NCBI GenBank assembly: GCA_037127315.1
Contig: JBBBDQ010000227.1
Span: forward strand, 810,501-874,500
Direction: 5' to 3'
Length of the DNA: 64,000 nucleotides
DNA from: Ascarosepion bandense
Lineage: Eukaryota > Mollusca > Cephalopoda > Sepiida > Sepiidae
Position numbers and translations under genes: made by a program. Of the stretch, positions 10,621-21,860 are shown piece by piece. Below the pieces are notes generated by a model, which saw only the letters and a list, made by a program, of their open reading frames with translations, searched no databases and was not told the origin of the DNA. Position 1 is the first letter of the stretch, and each line of letters begins with the position of its first letter.

Positions 10621-12280
10621 ATTCTACTATAACACGTATTGTCGGTAATTCTACTATAAAAGGTATTGTCGGTAATTCAACTATAAAACTTATTGTGGGT
10701 AATTCAACTATAAAACTTATTGTCGGTAATTCTGCTATAAATTGTGTTATCGGTAATTCTACTTTAAAATATGTTGTTGGTAATTCTACTATAAAACGTA
10801 TTGTCGGTAATTATACTATAAACTTATTGTCAGTAATTCTATTACAAAACAAATTGTTGGTAATTCTACTATAAAACTTACTGTCGGTAGTTCTGCTATA
10901 AATTGTATTAAAGGTAATTCTACTTTAAAACGTGTTGTTAGTAATTCAATTAAAAACGGTATTGTCGGTAATTCTACGATAAAACGACTTGTCGGTTATT
11001 ATACTATAAACGAATTGTAGGTAATTCTACTATAAAACATATTGTCGGTAATTCAACTATAGAACCTCTTGTCGGTAATTCAACTATAAAACTTATTGTC
11101 GGTAAATCTGCTATAAATTGTGTTATCGGTAATTCTACTTTAAAACGTATTCTTGGTAATTCAACTATAAAACTTATTGTTGTTAATTCTACTATTAAAC
11201 GTATTTTCGGTAATTACACTATAACGTATTGTCGGTAATTCTACTATAACACGTATTGTCGGTAATTCTACTATAAAACGTATTGTCGCTAATTATGCTA
11301 TAAATTGTATTATCGGTATTTCTACTATAAAACGTGTTGTTGGTAATTCAACTATTAAACGTATTTTCGGTAATTCTACTATAAAACGTATTGTCGGTAA
11401 TTATACTCTAAACGTATTGTCGGTAATTCTACTATAAAAGGTATTGTCGGTAATTCAACTATAAAACTTATTGTGGGCAATTCAACTATCAAACTTGTTG
11501 TCGGTAATTCTTCTATAAATTGTGTTATCGGTAATTCTACTTTAAAACATGTTGTTAGTAATTCAACTATAAAACGTGTTGTCGGTAATTCTACTATAAA
11601 ATATATTGTCGGTAATTCTGCAATAAATGGTGTTATCGGTAATTCTACTTTAAAACGTGTTGTTGGTAATTCAACTATAAAACGCATTGTCTGTAATTCT
11701 ACACTAAAACGTATTGTCGGTAATTATACTCTAAACGTATTGTCAGTAATTCTACTATAAAACGTATTCTCGGTAGTTCTGCTATAAATTGTATTATCGG
11801 TAATTCTACTTTAAAACGTGTTGGAAATTCAATTATAAAACGTATTGTCGGTAATTCTACGATAAAACGTATTGTTGGTAATTCAACTATAAAACGTATT
11901 GTCGCTAATTATACTCTAAACGTATTGTCGGTAATTCTACTATAAAACGTATTGTCGGTAATTCAACTTTAAATCTTATTGTCAGTAATTCTGCTATAAA
12001 TTGTGTTCTCGGTAATTCTACTTTAAAACATGTTGTTGGTAATTCAACTATAAAACGTATTGTCGGTAATTCTACTATAAAACTTATTGTCGGTAATTCT
12101 ACTATAAACGTATTGTTGGTAATTCTACTAGAACTTATTGTCTGTTATTCTGCTATAAATTGTATTATCGGCAATTCTACTTTAAAACGTGTTGTTGGTA
12201 ATTCAACTATAAAACATATTGTCGGTAATTCAACTATAAAACGTATTGACAGTAATTTTACTGTAAAATGTATTGCAGTT
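10621..12280. repeat. 27-bp minisatellite, about 60 units
   Basis: Unit about 'attgtcggtaattctacta' plus 'taaaacgt'. As 27 is a multiple of three, both strands stay open: about IVGNSTIKR forward and RFIVELPTI reverse. Long frames here (for example 11473-11760 plus, 11379-11687 minus) are products of the repeat, not evidence of a protein. Variant units alternate: a 'gctataaattgt' type followed by a 'ctttaaaacgtgttgttgg' type recurs near 10734, 10895, 11110, 11297, 11620, 11780, 11992 and 12152. Confidence 0.95.
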
Positions 12281-12289
12281 CATTTTGAT

Positions 12290-12560
12290 TTAGGAATGTA
12301 TTATTTTTCTTTTTATGTAAAATTTATTTGATGATATTATCATTATAAAAATGTATTTTTATACTTTCTCAGGTTTTTGTTTTAGTTTGGAAGTTCACTA
12401 TTTACCCATAAGTGGGACCCTATCGGGTGCTACCACACTCAGTTTTGGACAGATCTGAGAACTACACTAGTTAAGAAGTTCATCGCTCCTCAAAACCACC
12501 TATCTCTAGATCAAGGTCTTTTCTACCGGATATAATTTATCGTATTGTCAAGGAGTTCTT
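12290..12560. repeat. unclassified interspersed repeat, copy 2
   Basis: Blocks such as 'tttacccataagtgggaccc' and 'cctcaaaaccacctatct' match 5115-5245. It lies directly beside the minisatellite. Confidence 0.5.
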
Positions 12561-12629
12561 CAGTGGGGTACGGCCGATATATATATGACCATAAAATTAT
12601 TTCTACATAATTGGATGGGCTTGTGTAGA

Positions 12630-12800
12630 ATAAATAAGATGTACTAGTTCAAATTTCCAATCCTTCCTATAACTATCAACTGCCTCCTACTAATGTTATG
12701 TATAAGTGTCATTTTTGTTGTCATTATTTCGAGAATTTTGTCGTTGCTCGCATGTTTGGTACATGGTATTCTCAGTATCCTACTGTAGTTCAAGAAGAAA
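12630..12800 (-). pseudogene. RTE-like LINE fragment
   Basis: On the minus strand it reads through a decayed version of the block with EH.SN..ILE and MTLIHNISRRQLIV-like residues, the same segment found at 19240-19383. It lacks both ends. Confidence 0.65.
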
Positions 12801-13269
12801 ATGCATACGCCAAAACTGTTTTCGTCATGCAACAATTACAGACATAAAATACATAAAACAGCGATCACAAAGCAAGAACTAAAGACCCAGTTTGAAAGTC
12901 AAGTATAAAACCTTACATGACCAGTTACCTTTAATATGAACAGAAAACCCAGATGTTGACAAAAAACTGACCCCGCAGTTGTTGCGGAAATCTGGATGAA
13001 AAAATAAATATCCTAACCACTCAAGGTCCAAATCTGCTAGCAAGAGCTGACGATGCACATATTTTAATTTGGCATCCAGATTATTGCTTTTATTTTTTTT
13101 AACAAGGGTTAAGGATATCATTGATTATTTTAATATCTTGGTGTTCTCCCATCGCCTCAAACTATAGATATGATAAGGAAACAGACATTGAAAAATATGT
13201 CCGCCGTACTGCGCAAGTAAATTGATGAGATATTTATGAAAGGCTTCAAAATGCAAACAGACATAGCTT

Positions 13270-13805
13270 TTCAGCCAGAAAAAATATCTCAGCAAAAGAA
13301 TTTGAAAAATATAAGAACTTAGAAAATGCAAGAATGTGGAATTTAAACTTAACCACTATTCTGTGCGTCGTGGTGCAGTGGATATCGGCTCTGAACTAGA
13401 AATCGGGAAGCCGAGTTCGAATTCAAGTCGAATTCCTTGGATTTACTTACGCGCAAATACCCTTGAGGGAGGTATTAATCCGTCTCTTCCTTCCAGTTAT
13501 GGGTTAAATAACAGGACAGATTGGGTTCTGTAGTCTTGGTCGGCAAGCAGTCTACCACAGAAAGCAATGGCAATCTACTGCGGTATAATCTTCTGCTCAG
13601 TCAGTCATGTCTCTTTCGAGACATGATCACCCAAGCGTGTATCACGTATGGCACTTAACTGACTGACTATTCAGGTAATAATAAGCACTAGGAATGATAA
13701 AAAATATATATTCACGCATTAAGAACCCAGGAAAAACATTATCTGCGATACAAAAGATTGTGTTCATCAGCATCGCTTATACACTTAGTAAAACTCCCAA
13801 GTAAT
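13270..13805 (+). pseudogene. decayed R4/Dong-like copy interrupted by a SINE
   Basis: 13270-13361 matches 'gaatttgaaaaactgtcaaa' and following of the 9457-10369 copy. 13673-13805 resumes at the GALGMIKN-like block and runs to the HTLRKTL-like end. The SINE sits between the halves. Weaker similarity to the element's upstream region may extend back to about 12845. Confidence 0.7.
13362..13665 (+). mobile_element. tRNA-derived SINE, 304 bp, perfect target duplication
   Basis: Reference copy for the family. A-box-like TGGTGCAGTGG at 13371-13381 and B-box-like GAGTTCGAATTC at 13413-13424 support RNA polymerase III ancestry. The body contains 'ttacttacgcgcaaatac' and ends with a hairpin (stem CATGTCTC/GAGACATG) and 'cacttaactgactg'. 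It is flanked by ACTATTC at 13355-13361 and 13666-13672. Confidence 0.95.
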
Positions 13806-13906
13806 AAGCCCAATAACTTTTTAGAAGATCGTTTACCCCATGTGTCAAGTAAAAGACTTGGAAAAGGATTGGATGAAAATAAGAAAGATAAAAGGAAAAT
13901 TATATT

Positions 13907-14520
13907 TTTCTCGCCTACGCGTTTCGTCCCATGACGGACTTTATCTGTACATTGGGGGAAACATGCAGAATCTTAAAAAAAACAACGTATCTATGAACAC
14001 AGAAGAGAGCGCATATATAATAATTTAACTAATGCACTGATCATACAAAGAAAGAAATTTCATCACAATTTTGATATGAAAAAAAAAAAAACGCCATATT
14101 CATCAAAGGAGAAAACAGTTTACTCAGAAGAAAAATTCTAGAGAGCGCGGCCATCAAATATTATCAAAATATTAATATACACTCTAGTTTTTTTTTCCAA
14201 TCTCACCTTTCTTGATGGAAACAAGACTTTCCAAGGCCAACATACACAAGAAAAATATTAAAATATCCAAAGAAAACGGTTAATTCTTATCTATTTTTCT
14301 CATAACATAAAATTATACTGCATATAATTCTCTTTAAACATGAACTATGGCGTTGCTTAAATCTTTATTATTTTTAGCTAATCTTATGAATATTTATGAG
14401 CGTTTGTTTTTCTAACATCCAAAAGTATTTTGTTTTTATAGATTCCTTATTTAGAAAAATTTCATTTTAACTCTTTGTCTTGATAAACCTCGTCACGGGA
14501 CGAAACGAGTAGGCGAGCAA
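13907..14520. mobile_element. element bounded by inverted hammerhead-like motifs
   Basis: Left motif (minus, 13907-13950) and right motif (plus, 14479-14520) are inverted copies. The 20-base block TCGCCTACGCGTTTCGTCCC at 13911-13930 matches the complement of 14498-14517 at 19 of 20 positions. Each motif has a small GTCC/GGGAC-type stem closed next to GAAACG, as in hammerhead motifs of Penelope-like terminal repeats. The roughly 570-bp interior is AT-rich with no recognised protein. Its identity as a Penelope-related remnant is inference. Confidence 0.45.
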
Positions 14521-14547
14521 AATAGTTTTCTTCTTTTCTTTATTTTC

Positions 14548-15262
14548 ATACCAGCAGTATAGCCCGGCGTTGCTCGGGTGTAATGAAAGCTTTAAAACTA
14601 ATCCATAGTCCTGGAGCTCAGACTCTTTGGACGTTGGCACGAAAGACTAAAAAGCAATAGTTGTTTCCAGTTAAAGCGAAAGAAAAATGAATGGATGTAA
14701 GTTAAATTTTGATTTCCTGGTATCGATATCAAATAGGTTTTTTTCGTCGTAAACTGAATTTTGAAGACTAAATAAGTCCTCTGATTAAATGGTATCATGG
14801 CTGAGACTAAGAAGTACAATCATACCTACGTAGAGCCAAACCCGAAGCAAAAACTAAAATAAAAGGGCTGAAAAAAATACAGACATACAGGCAGATAAAC
14901 AGACACATATACAAACATCTTGCTTATATATATATATATATATATTATCGATTTTCTGCACCATTGTAAGAACTGCAACCTTGAAACTTTGAATATCGTT
15001 TCTTATGTCTTTGTCTATGAGTGTATCAAATTTGATTAAAATCGGACCACTCCTTCTATAACCCGATTTTTTCGATTATCGATTTTCGATATTTATCGGG
15101 GGTACCTCGACACAAAACCTAACTAAGAACACTCGCAGACTCTTATAGTACAACTGTTAAATTTTCAAGAAAATCGATTCAGCCGTTTCGGAGTCTATAG
15201 ATAACAGACACACAAACACACACAGACACAGACACACACACATACACACAGAGACAAAGTTC
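14548..15262 (+). repeat. interspersed repeat with the CCCGGCGTTG core, copy 1
   Basis: Collinear over about 700 bp with 23970-24655. Both start at 'agcagtatagcccgg'-like sequence, pass an 'acagacatacaggcagat' block and a (TA)n tract, continue with 'gtatcaaatttgatt', and end near 'cagccgtttcgg' and a CA-rich tail. No conserved open frame is seen. It is most like a SINE-like or LINE 3'-end repeat; class not assigned. Confidence 0.75.
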
Positions 15263-15289
15263 CATTTATAAATAAGTTTAGATTGTTCT

Positions 15290-16320
15290 TTTCCTTCGAT
15301 TATAATTGCGTATACTTTTTCAAAGGATTGTATTCTAGAACAAATCAGGCCTGGAGATTTTACTTCGAAATTCTTCAAAATAAGAAGGATACTTCGGATT
15401 CACTGCATATACCTGAGTTTCGAAACAAGGACCCACGTATGGATCACTCAGTGATGGTCTAATTTATTACTAAATTTCCATTTTTAGCTTGATGGCCATT
15501 ACATCTAATTAAGTTACAATATATTTTGATAGAGTTTCAAATTCTAATAGTTCCCCCACACTTACAATTAGAAATGATTATCTTTTGAAAAACATTTCGA
15601 CATCCATGAATAGTTTTCATTTTCTTTGGTTTATTTACCTAACCTCACAATCGGGGTTTTCCTTTAGAAAAAAAAAACTGATAAGAAATGCTGTATTATA
15701 CTTTCACTATGTTTTAACAGCCATTAATTTCTGTAAAAAAATAAAATATCACAAATACATTTATATTCGTTATTTTTTTTGTTTTTTTTCAGAAATTCGG
15801 TGATGTTGCGATTCCAAATTCTGACGTCTTGTACGAGATTAAAACGATTTTCAAAGTTTGGCCATATTCCAGGAAACCGATATTTTAGTGGTATTATGAA
15901 GTTTATCGTTTGAAACGAATTTTGCATACCAAACACTAATTTATTTCCATTAGATATTCTTTTAAAATCGATTTCTTCTGACCATTCCTTTGTGTTTGAA
16001 AGCCATGCACTTAAAATAAAACGACATCTAGTGATCGAAGTGAGATTACAAAATAGGAGTATAAAAAAGAAGCGAAAATCCACACAAAATCTGTTTCAGA
16101 TGTTAAAATCAACAATACTCAAAAGTTTTGATAATTTTATTTACCGCCAATTACAGTTAGAAAATTTAATATTATGGGTGGCTATTAGGGTACGTCGCTT
16201 GATAATTAAGAAAGTCCGCCACTGTCCACTATATTTTCAAAATTTCCACTTAAACGACCGACTGTCTCCAAAAGACTTAATCTGAAATACTTGGATGTTA
16301 TCCTGAAAATTATATTTACT
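15290..16320. other. unassigned AT-rich kilobase
   Basis: No repeat partner recognised in the window. A reverse frame of 119 codons (15724-16083) and an overlapping forward frame (15992-16285) are present, but I see no domain or codon pattern that favours either. Confidence 0.3.
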
Positions 16321-16329
16321 GGAAGTTTT

Positions 16330-17257
16330 TCTCGTCAGAATTCATTTTGCACATTTTTAAATCTACCATTCATCCGTGTATTGAATACTGTTGCCATATT
16401 TTTTCGAGTGCTCCTATCTTGAGGTTATTGACAAAACCCATAGAATAATCTGTAATACAATCGATTCTGACGTGGCAACCCACCTCCACTCACTTTCTAA
16501 CCGATATGATGTGGCTTCCTACAGTCTTTTCTACAAGTATTTTCATGGCAACTGCTCGGACGATGTTTTTTTCTTGTTCCCCGACCACATATATTTACGC
16601 GTCTCGATCGATTGTCATCAAGGTTACACCTTTTTACCGTCGAAATATTTAAATGTAACCGCCTCTTCTACTCTGTTTCTTTTACTCGTACTTCCCGTTT
16701 GTGGCATTCCCTACTGTCTGCTTGCTTCCCTGATAGTTTGTTAGAGCGCCGCTCCTATTTGACTACAAATGGACTGTTCCCATTGCTATATATAGCAATG
16801 GTGGATTCTCTACAAGAGAGTCGTAGAGGGTCGTAGAGAGTCACTTGAGAGTCTCTAATGAGTTACTGAAGAGTCAGTGCGAGTCAGTGAAAGTTAGTCA
16901 CACTTCCGGTGGCGTACCGGAAGTAATCACGTATACACACGTCTTACGACGGATTGGACTCTTGTATCTTTCTATTGTAAATATTACTAATCACTTCTGT
17001 ACATACTAACTGTCTTTCCGCTGAATACAACTTATATTCTGATTCTGTTGTTGAGTTATTCATTTATACTTGGCGACATAACATAGTTACAATCTCCAAA
17101 CGTTTAAATGCAACGTCAGTTACCGTCTTTTATTTCCTAGATTCCCATCTTTCTCTTATCCTTTCTTCGACATCCCCTGTACCTTGTTATTTATCACTGT
17201 AACCTTCTGCACACTATTGGCTGTTCTCTCTTGCTTGGGGTGAAATGATCATAAAAA
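16330..17257 (+). pseudogene. CR1/jockey-like LINE 3' part, split by a solo LTR
   Basis: 16330-16738 translates in pieces to the family order seen at 33640-34000 (IYKSTIRPCIEYCCH-like, then HLHSLSNRYDVASYSLFYKY, FHGNCSDDVFFL). 17089-17257 resumes with 'acaatctccaaacgttt' and ends 'cttgcttggggtgaaatgat' plus an A-run. Frameshifts and stops are present. The intervening 345 bp is an LTR. Confidence 0.85.
16739..17083. mobile_element. solo LTR, 345 bp, perfect 5-bp target duplication
   Basis: Begins TGTTAGAGCG and ends GACATAACA, with inverted TGTTA/TAACA termini. It is flanked by TAGTT at 16734-16738 and 17084-17088. The uninterrupted LINE at 34021 onward reads straight through the target, confirming the boundaries. 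A TATA-like ctatatatag lies at 16785-16794. It shares no obvious sequence with the LTR at 6535-6947. Orientation is undecided. A 5-bp duplication suits Ty3/gypsy- or BEL-type integration. Confidence 0.9.
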
Positions 17258-17259
17258 AA

Positions 17260-17930
17260 TCTAAAGGATTTGATAAAAGATTAGTTTAATCCAATAAATC
17301 CCCAGCAATGATTACTCGGTGAGAAACTGACCCACTACAGTTGTAACCTTTTACTTTTACAATAAAATACTACACTAGCTTTTTTATAACCATGCGTTCG
17401 ATCCTAAAGTGCAGCATTATTTTGGCTATGTCAACGAAGATTAAATTAGCTTAGTTTAAGTAAATAATACATCTAAAGATGATGTAATGGCTAAAGTTAG
17501 AATTCTGGTGGAGAGGGTTATATTTAATTGCGTACAATTGCCTCTGGGAACAGTATAAATTTTTCTTTTCCCTTTTATGGGTTATATAAAAAGGCAGACA
17601 GGACCTTATATATATTTTGTCACTGTCTTCGGCCATCCGACACGGTAGGGATGGACTTATATTTTCAATTTAATTCTCTTTATTGTTAATAACTTAAATG
17701 TTCTATGTTTGCTGTGTGTTAATATTTACTCTTTGATAATGGCTTATGTGAGCCGAAAGCTTAGACCCGATAAAAGAATCAACAATTACTGTGATTTTTT
17801 GTTGTCTTTCAACGATATCACCATCAAGTATATCAGACAGTACGAACGGATCCTACACAAAATTAATAGAGAAAACTTGTCTATATTATTCAATGAAACC
17901 TGCATTAATATATATATATATATATATATT
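17260..17930. other. unassigned stretch ending in (TA)n
   Basis: Short frames at 17709-17942 and 17791-18075 run into a (TA)n tract. No domain recognised and no gene called. Confidence 0.3.
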
Positions 17931-17936
17931 CAAATA

Positions 17937-18100
17937 CTTTAATCCAAGCGGAAAAAGCAGGAAGGTAAATTCCAAAAACCCGATCCTAATTAATATTAAA
18001 ATTATTTTAATATTAAAAAATGATACAGGAAGAGAGCTCCATGTAATAAAATATTACAGAGCAAATATAAATTAAATAGGATTTATTCAAAGATGTTGTA
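17937..18100 (+). repeat. interspersed repeat also present at 58243-58385
   Basis: Shares 'aggaaggtaaattcca' and the following ~130 bases, including an 'acagag..agagctc' block, with the region next to the retroelement at 57565-58640. This suggests a fragment of the same element. Confidence 0.6.
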
Positions 18101-18158
18101 TGAACATTTCGACATGAAATCCCTACAGGGGATAACGCATCACCTCAGCAAGGATTTT

Positions 18159-18219
<61 letters not shown>

Positions 18220-18734
18220 TGGGTACAGAACGAAGAAAGAATTTTTTCCGTCCAAAACATTAATTTAAAACAGTGCTCGATATATGATGTATAGAGCGGT
18301 GAATATTTATTATAAATTATGTTTTAGAACATGTACATTATTTTTTAATATATATTAAGTTATATTAAAAAAATAATGTACATGTTCTAAAACATTGGTA
18401 GCCACCACACAAAAAAGACAACTCCAAATTAAAAATCTTTTGTGGCCTTGGTGAAGTATATACTTAAACTGTAATAATGTCCGCGCAACATCTATGTATT
18501 GTCTCCCTTCAGGACGTTGTACATGATGGTTCTCCACAGTTTCTTGTCTCTTGTAGTTTCTAATAACTTCCGTTTTTTATTTTTGCCATCTCTCTCATAC
18601 CCTGCTCCGCCTTTCCTTTCTTCATAGAGGTTATATATGTTGTTTCTCTTTCTTTCACCTTGAATCTGTCCTGTTATGAACATTTCGACATGAAATCCCT
18701 ACAGGGGATAACGCATCACCTCAGCAAGGATTTT

Positions 18735-18785
<51 letters not shown>

Positions 18786-19241
18786 TGGGTACAGAACGAA
18801 GAAAGAATTTTTTCCGTCCAAAACATTAATTTAAAACAGTGCTCGATATATGATGTATAGAGCGGTGAATATTTATTATAAATTATGTTTTAGAACATGT
18901 ACATTATTTTTTAATATATATTAAGTTATATTAAAAAAATAATGTACATGTTCTAAAACATTGGTAGCCACCACACAAAAAAGACAACTCCAAATTAAAA
19001 ATCTTTTGTGGCCTTGGTGAAGTATATACTTAAACTGTAATAATGTCCGCGCAACATCTATGTATTGTCTCCCTTCAGGACGTTGTACATGATGGTTCTC
19101 CACAGTTTCTTGTCTCTTGTAGTTTCTAATAACTTCCGTTTTTTATTTTTGCCATCTCTCTCATACCCTGCTCCGCCTTTCCTTTCTTCATAGAGGTTAT
19201 ATATGTTGTTTCTCTTTCTTTCACCTTGAATCTGTCCTGTT
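18101..19241. repeat. tandem duplication of a ~575-bp unit, nearly perfect
   Basis: Unit 1 is 18101-18675 and unit 2 is 18676-19241. They appear identical except for (TA)n length (about 55 versus 46 bases). Each unit holds (TA)n, a fold-back hairpin (18320-18394 and 18886-18960) and a reverse-strand RTE-like LINE fragment. The LINE fragment continues beyond unit 2 to about 19383, so the ancestral copy is probably the right-hand one. Confidence 0.9.
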
Positions 19242-19383
19242 AATATCAAATTTCGAATCCTTCCCGTAACTATCAACTGCCTCTTACTAATGTTATGTAT
19301 AAGTGTCATTTTGTTTGTAATTTTCGAGAATTTTGACGTTGCTCACATGTTCGGTTCATGGTATTCTAGGCATCCTTCTGTAG
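18488..19383 (-). pseudogene. RTE-like LINE fragments (duplicated)
   Basis: On the minus strand, 19383 to 19051 reads through a NISKRQLIV block, a L.LTGQIQGERKRNNIYNLY block and a W..IMYNVLKGD tail, matching the LILTGQIEG...RITYLQG pattern of the copy at 34870-34990. 18675-18488 repeats the last part as a result of the tandem duplication. Confidence 0.75.
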
Positions 19384-19497
19384 AACCGTATTTTTGTTGT
19401 TTCAATGCAGGGATTGGCTTAGTGGCTTCTGAAAAACACCAATGATCTCATCATCTAGCAGCCGTATCAAAGCAGAGAAATCACACGCACACACACT

Positions 19498-19501
<4 letters not shown>

Positions 19502-19565
<64 letters not shown>

Positions 19566-19744
19566 AGTGGGTACAGAACGAAGAAAGAATTTTTTCCGTC
19601 CAAAACATTAATTTAAAACAGTGCTCGATATATGATGTATAGAGCTGTGAATATTTATTATAAATTATGTTTTAGAACATGTACATTATATTTTATATAT
19701 ATATTAAGATATATTAAAAAATAATGTACATGTTCTAAAACAAT

Positions 19745-19796
<52 letters not shown>
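19502..19796. repeat. (TA)n tracts flanking a third fold-back hairpin
   Basis: (TA)n at about 19503-19562 and 19750-19796 enclose a third copy of the unit sequence (19563-19742). Its palindrome is longer than in the tandem copies, about 19661-19751, with arms 'tgttttagaacatgtacatt' and the matching complement. Confidence 0.85.
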
Positions 19797-19797
<1 letters not shown>

Positions 19798-20225
19798 CAC
19801 TGCAAATTGCTTCGAAATCAAAGTATCAACCTGGAAACGCGTGTTATGTTCTTGACCGCATCTGGACGAGACTTTCAGATTGATGTCATGCATAGCGCCT
19901 AATCCGTTCAGAAAAACTTGAACTGTCCGCTGTATGAAACACCTTCCTACAATCAATGTTAAAAAAGGATTTTGGGCAAGTTAATGCTGAGGGAATTGGC
20001 AAGGATCATCCTTCTTTGAATAATGTGAACTGGCGCTACAGATACAAAAAGAAAAAAACAGAAAAATAAAATAAATTATCTCTTACACAAAATTTAAAAC
20101 TGCTAACCTCATCGTTAAATGTATTATACCTGTTAGATCTAAACTACAGTGGACTAATATTACTTACAAAGGTATATATCCTGTAAAGAACCATGTTTCT
20201 GACACACTCAGATATGTAAATTTCA
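19798..20225. repeat. interspersed repeat next to (TA)n, copy 1
   Basis: Begins 'cactgcaaattgcttcgaa' after (TA)n and is collinear with 23392-23770; the first ~67 bases recur at 23029-23095. The copy at 23392 keeps a 91-codon frame, but this copy has indels, so coding is unsupported. All three starts abut (TA)n. Confidence 0.8.
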
Positions 20226-20335
20226 TTGTGACGCCAACTCAGAAACACTCTCATGATAAATAATTCAAACTTTTTATGAGTATTTGTAGAGAGTAGTTAA
20301 TAGACTAAAGATAATATTTTCATAATAGCAAAGAT

Positions 20336-20535
20336 CGTAGCGGCTAATCGAAGACAAGAAAATTGTAGCGGATAATCGAAAGGAAGAAGGTCGTAGCGGA
20401 TAAATCGAAGGGAGGAAGGTCGTAACGGATAATCGAAAGGAAGAAGGTCGTAGCGGATAATCGAAGGGAAGAAAGCCGTAGCGGATTATCGAAAGGAAGA
20501 AGGTCGTAGCGGATAATCGAAGGGAAGAAAATATT
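20336..20535. repeat. 28-bp minisatellite, about 7 units
   Basis: Unit about 'gtagcggataatcgaaagga' plus 'agaaggtc', with length changes between units. Reverse-strand frames of 87-102 codons here are repeat artefacts. Confidence 0.9.
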
Positions 20536-20890
20536 CGTACGTCTAAAACTTGCCGTGCGTATGAAAGCCTCCAATAAATCAAAGCCCCAGTCTAATGCTT
20601 GTGTCACCTTATCAAATAATATTTACCTTGAATATCCGTTCTTTAAACACCCAGTCTTTTGCAGGCGCTACCCTAAAATTCAGTGGACGGACAATTGCTT
20701 ATAGAACATTTCCGTCCCTAGACAAATGCGTCCCTGGATAATTGCAGACTTCTGGTCATTATTTTTTTACTATATATTTTTAAGAGTCACGAAATACAAA
20801 CAAATTTTTAATTATTCTAAAAAAAAAAGAAAGAAGATAATTGACATAACAAATCTGTTAACAAAAATAAGACTGCAAATAAGATTAATC

Positions 20891-21860
20891 ATGGTGCTAT
20901 TATATACTCCTGAAAACAAAACATTAACCATGGCGCTATTATATACTCCTGAAAACAAAAGATTAGCCATGGCGCTATTATACATTCCTGAAAACAAAAA
21001 AATAATCATGACGCTATTATATACTCCTGAAAACAAAAGATTAGCCATGGCGCTATTATATACTCCTGAAAACAAAACATTAACCATGGCGCTATTATAT
21101 ACTCCTGAAAACAAAACATTAACCATGGCGCTATTATACACTCCTTAAAACAAAAGATTAATCATGACGCTATTATATACTCCTGAAAACAAAAGATTAG
21201 CCATGGCGCTATTATATACTCCTGAAAACAAAACATTAACCATGGTGCTATTATATACTCCTGAAAACAAAACACTAACCATGGCGCTATTATATACTCC
21301 TGAAAACAAAAGATTAGCCATGGCGCTATTATACACTCCTTAAAACAAAAGATTAATCATGGCGCTATTATATACTCCTGAAAACAAAAGATTAGCCATG
21401 GCGCTATTATATACTCCTGAAAACAAAACATTAACCATGGTGCTATTATATACTCCTGAAAACAAAACATTAACCATGGCGCTATTATATACTACTGAAA
21501 ACAAAAGATTAGCCATGGCGCTATTATACACTCCTTAAAACAAAAGATTAATCATGGCGCTATTATATACTCCTGAAAACAAAAGATTAGCCATGACGCT
21601 ATTATATACTCCTGAAAACAAAACATTAACCATGGCGCTATTATATAAATCCTGAAAACAAAAGATTAGCCATGGCGCTATTATATACTCCTGAAAACAA
21701 AAGATTAGCCATGGCGCTATTATACACTCCTTAAAACAAAAGATTAATCATGGCGCTATTATATACTCCTGAAAACAAAATATTAACCATGGCGCTATTA
21801 TATACTTCTGAAAACAAAAATTAATCATGGCGCTAATATATACTCCTGAAAACAAAATAA
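20891..21860. repeat. 39-bp minisatellite with a 195-bp higher-order repeat
   Basis: Unit about 'catggcgctattatatactc' plus 'ctgaaaacaaaagattagc', about 25 copies. The unit is 13 codons, so a frame of the MALLYTPENK type stays open. A variant unit ending 'ctccttaaaac' (creating a stop) recurs at 21141, 21336, 21531 and 21727, giving a five-unit higher-order period of 195-196 bp. Confidence 0.95.

Noticed and set aside
20726..21148. 140-codon frame with MALLYTPENK repeats
   Set aside because: Product of a 39-bp minisatellite; stops recur in the same unit type every 195 bp and the reverse strand is equally open.
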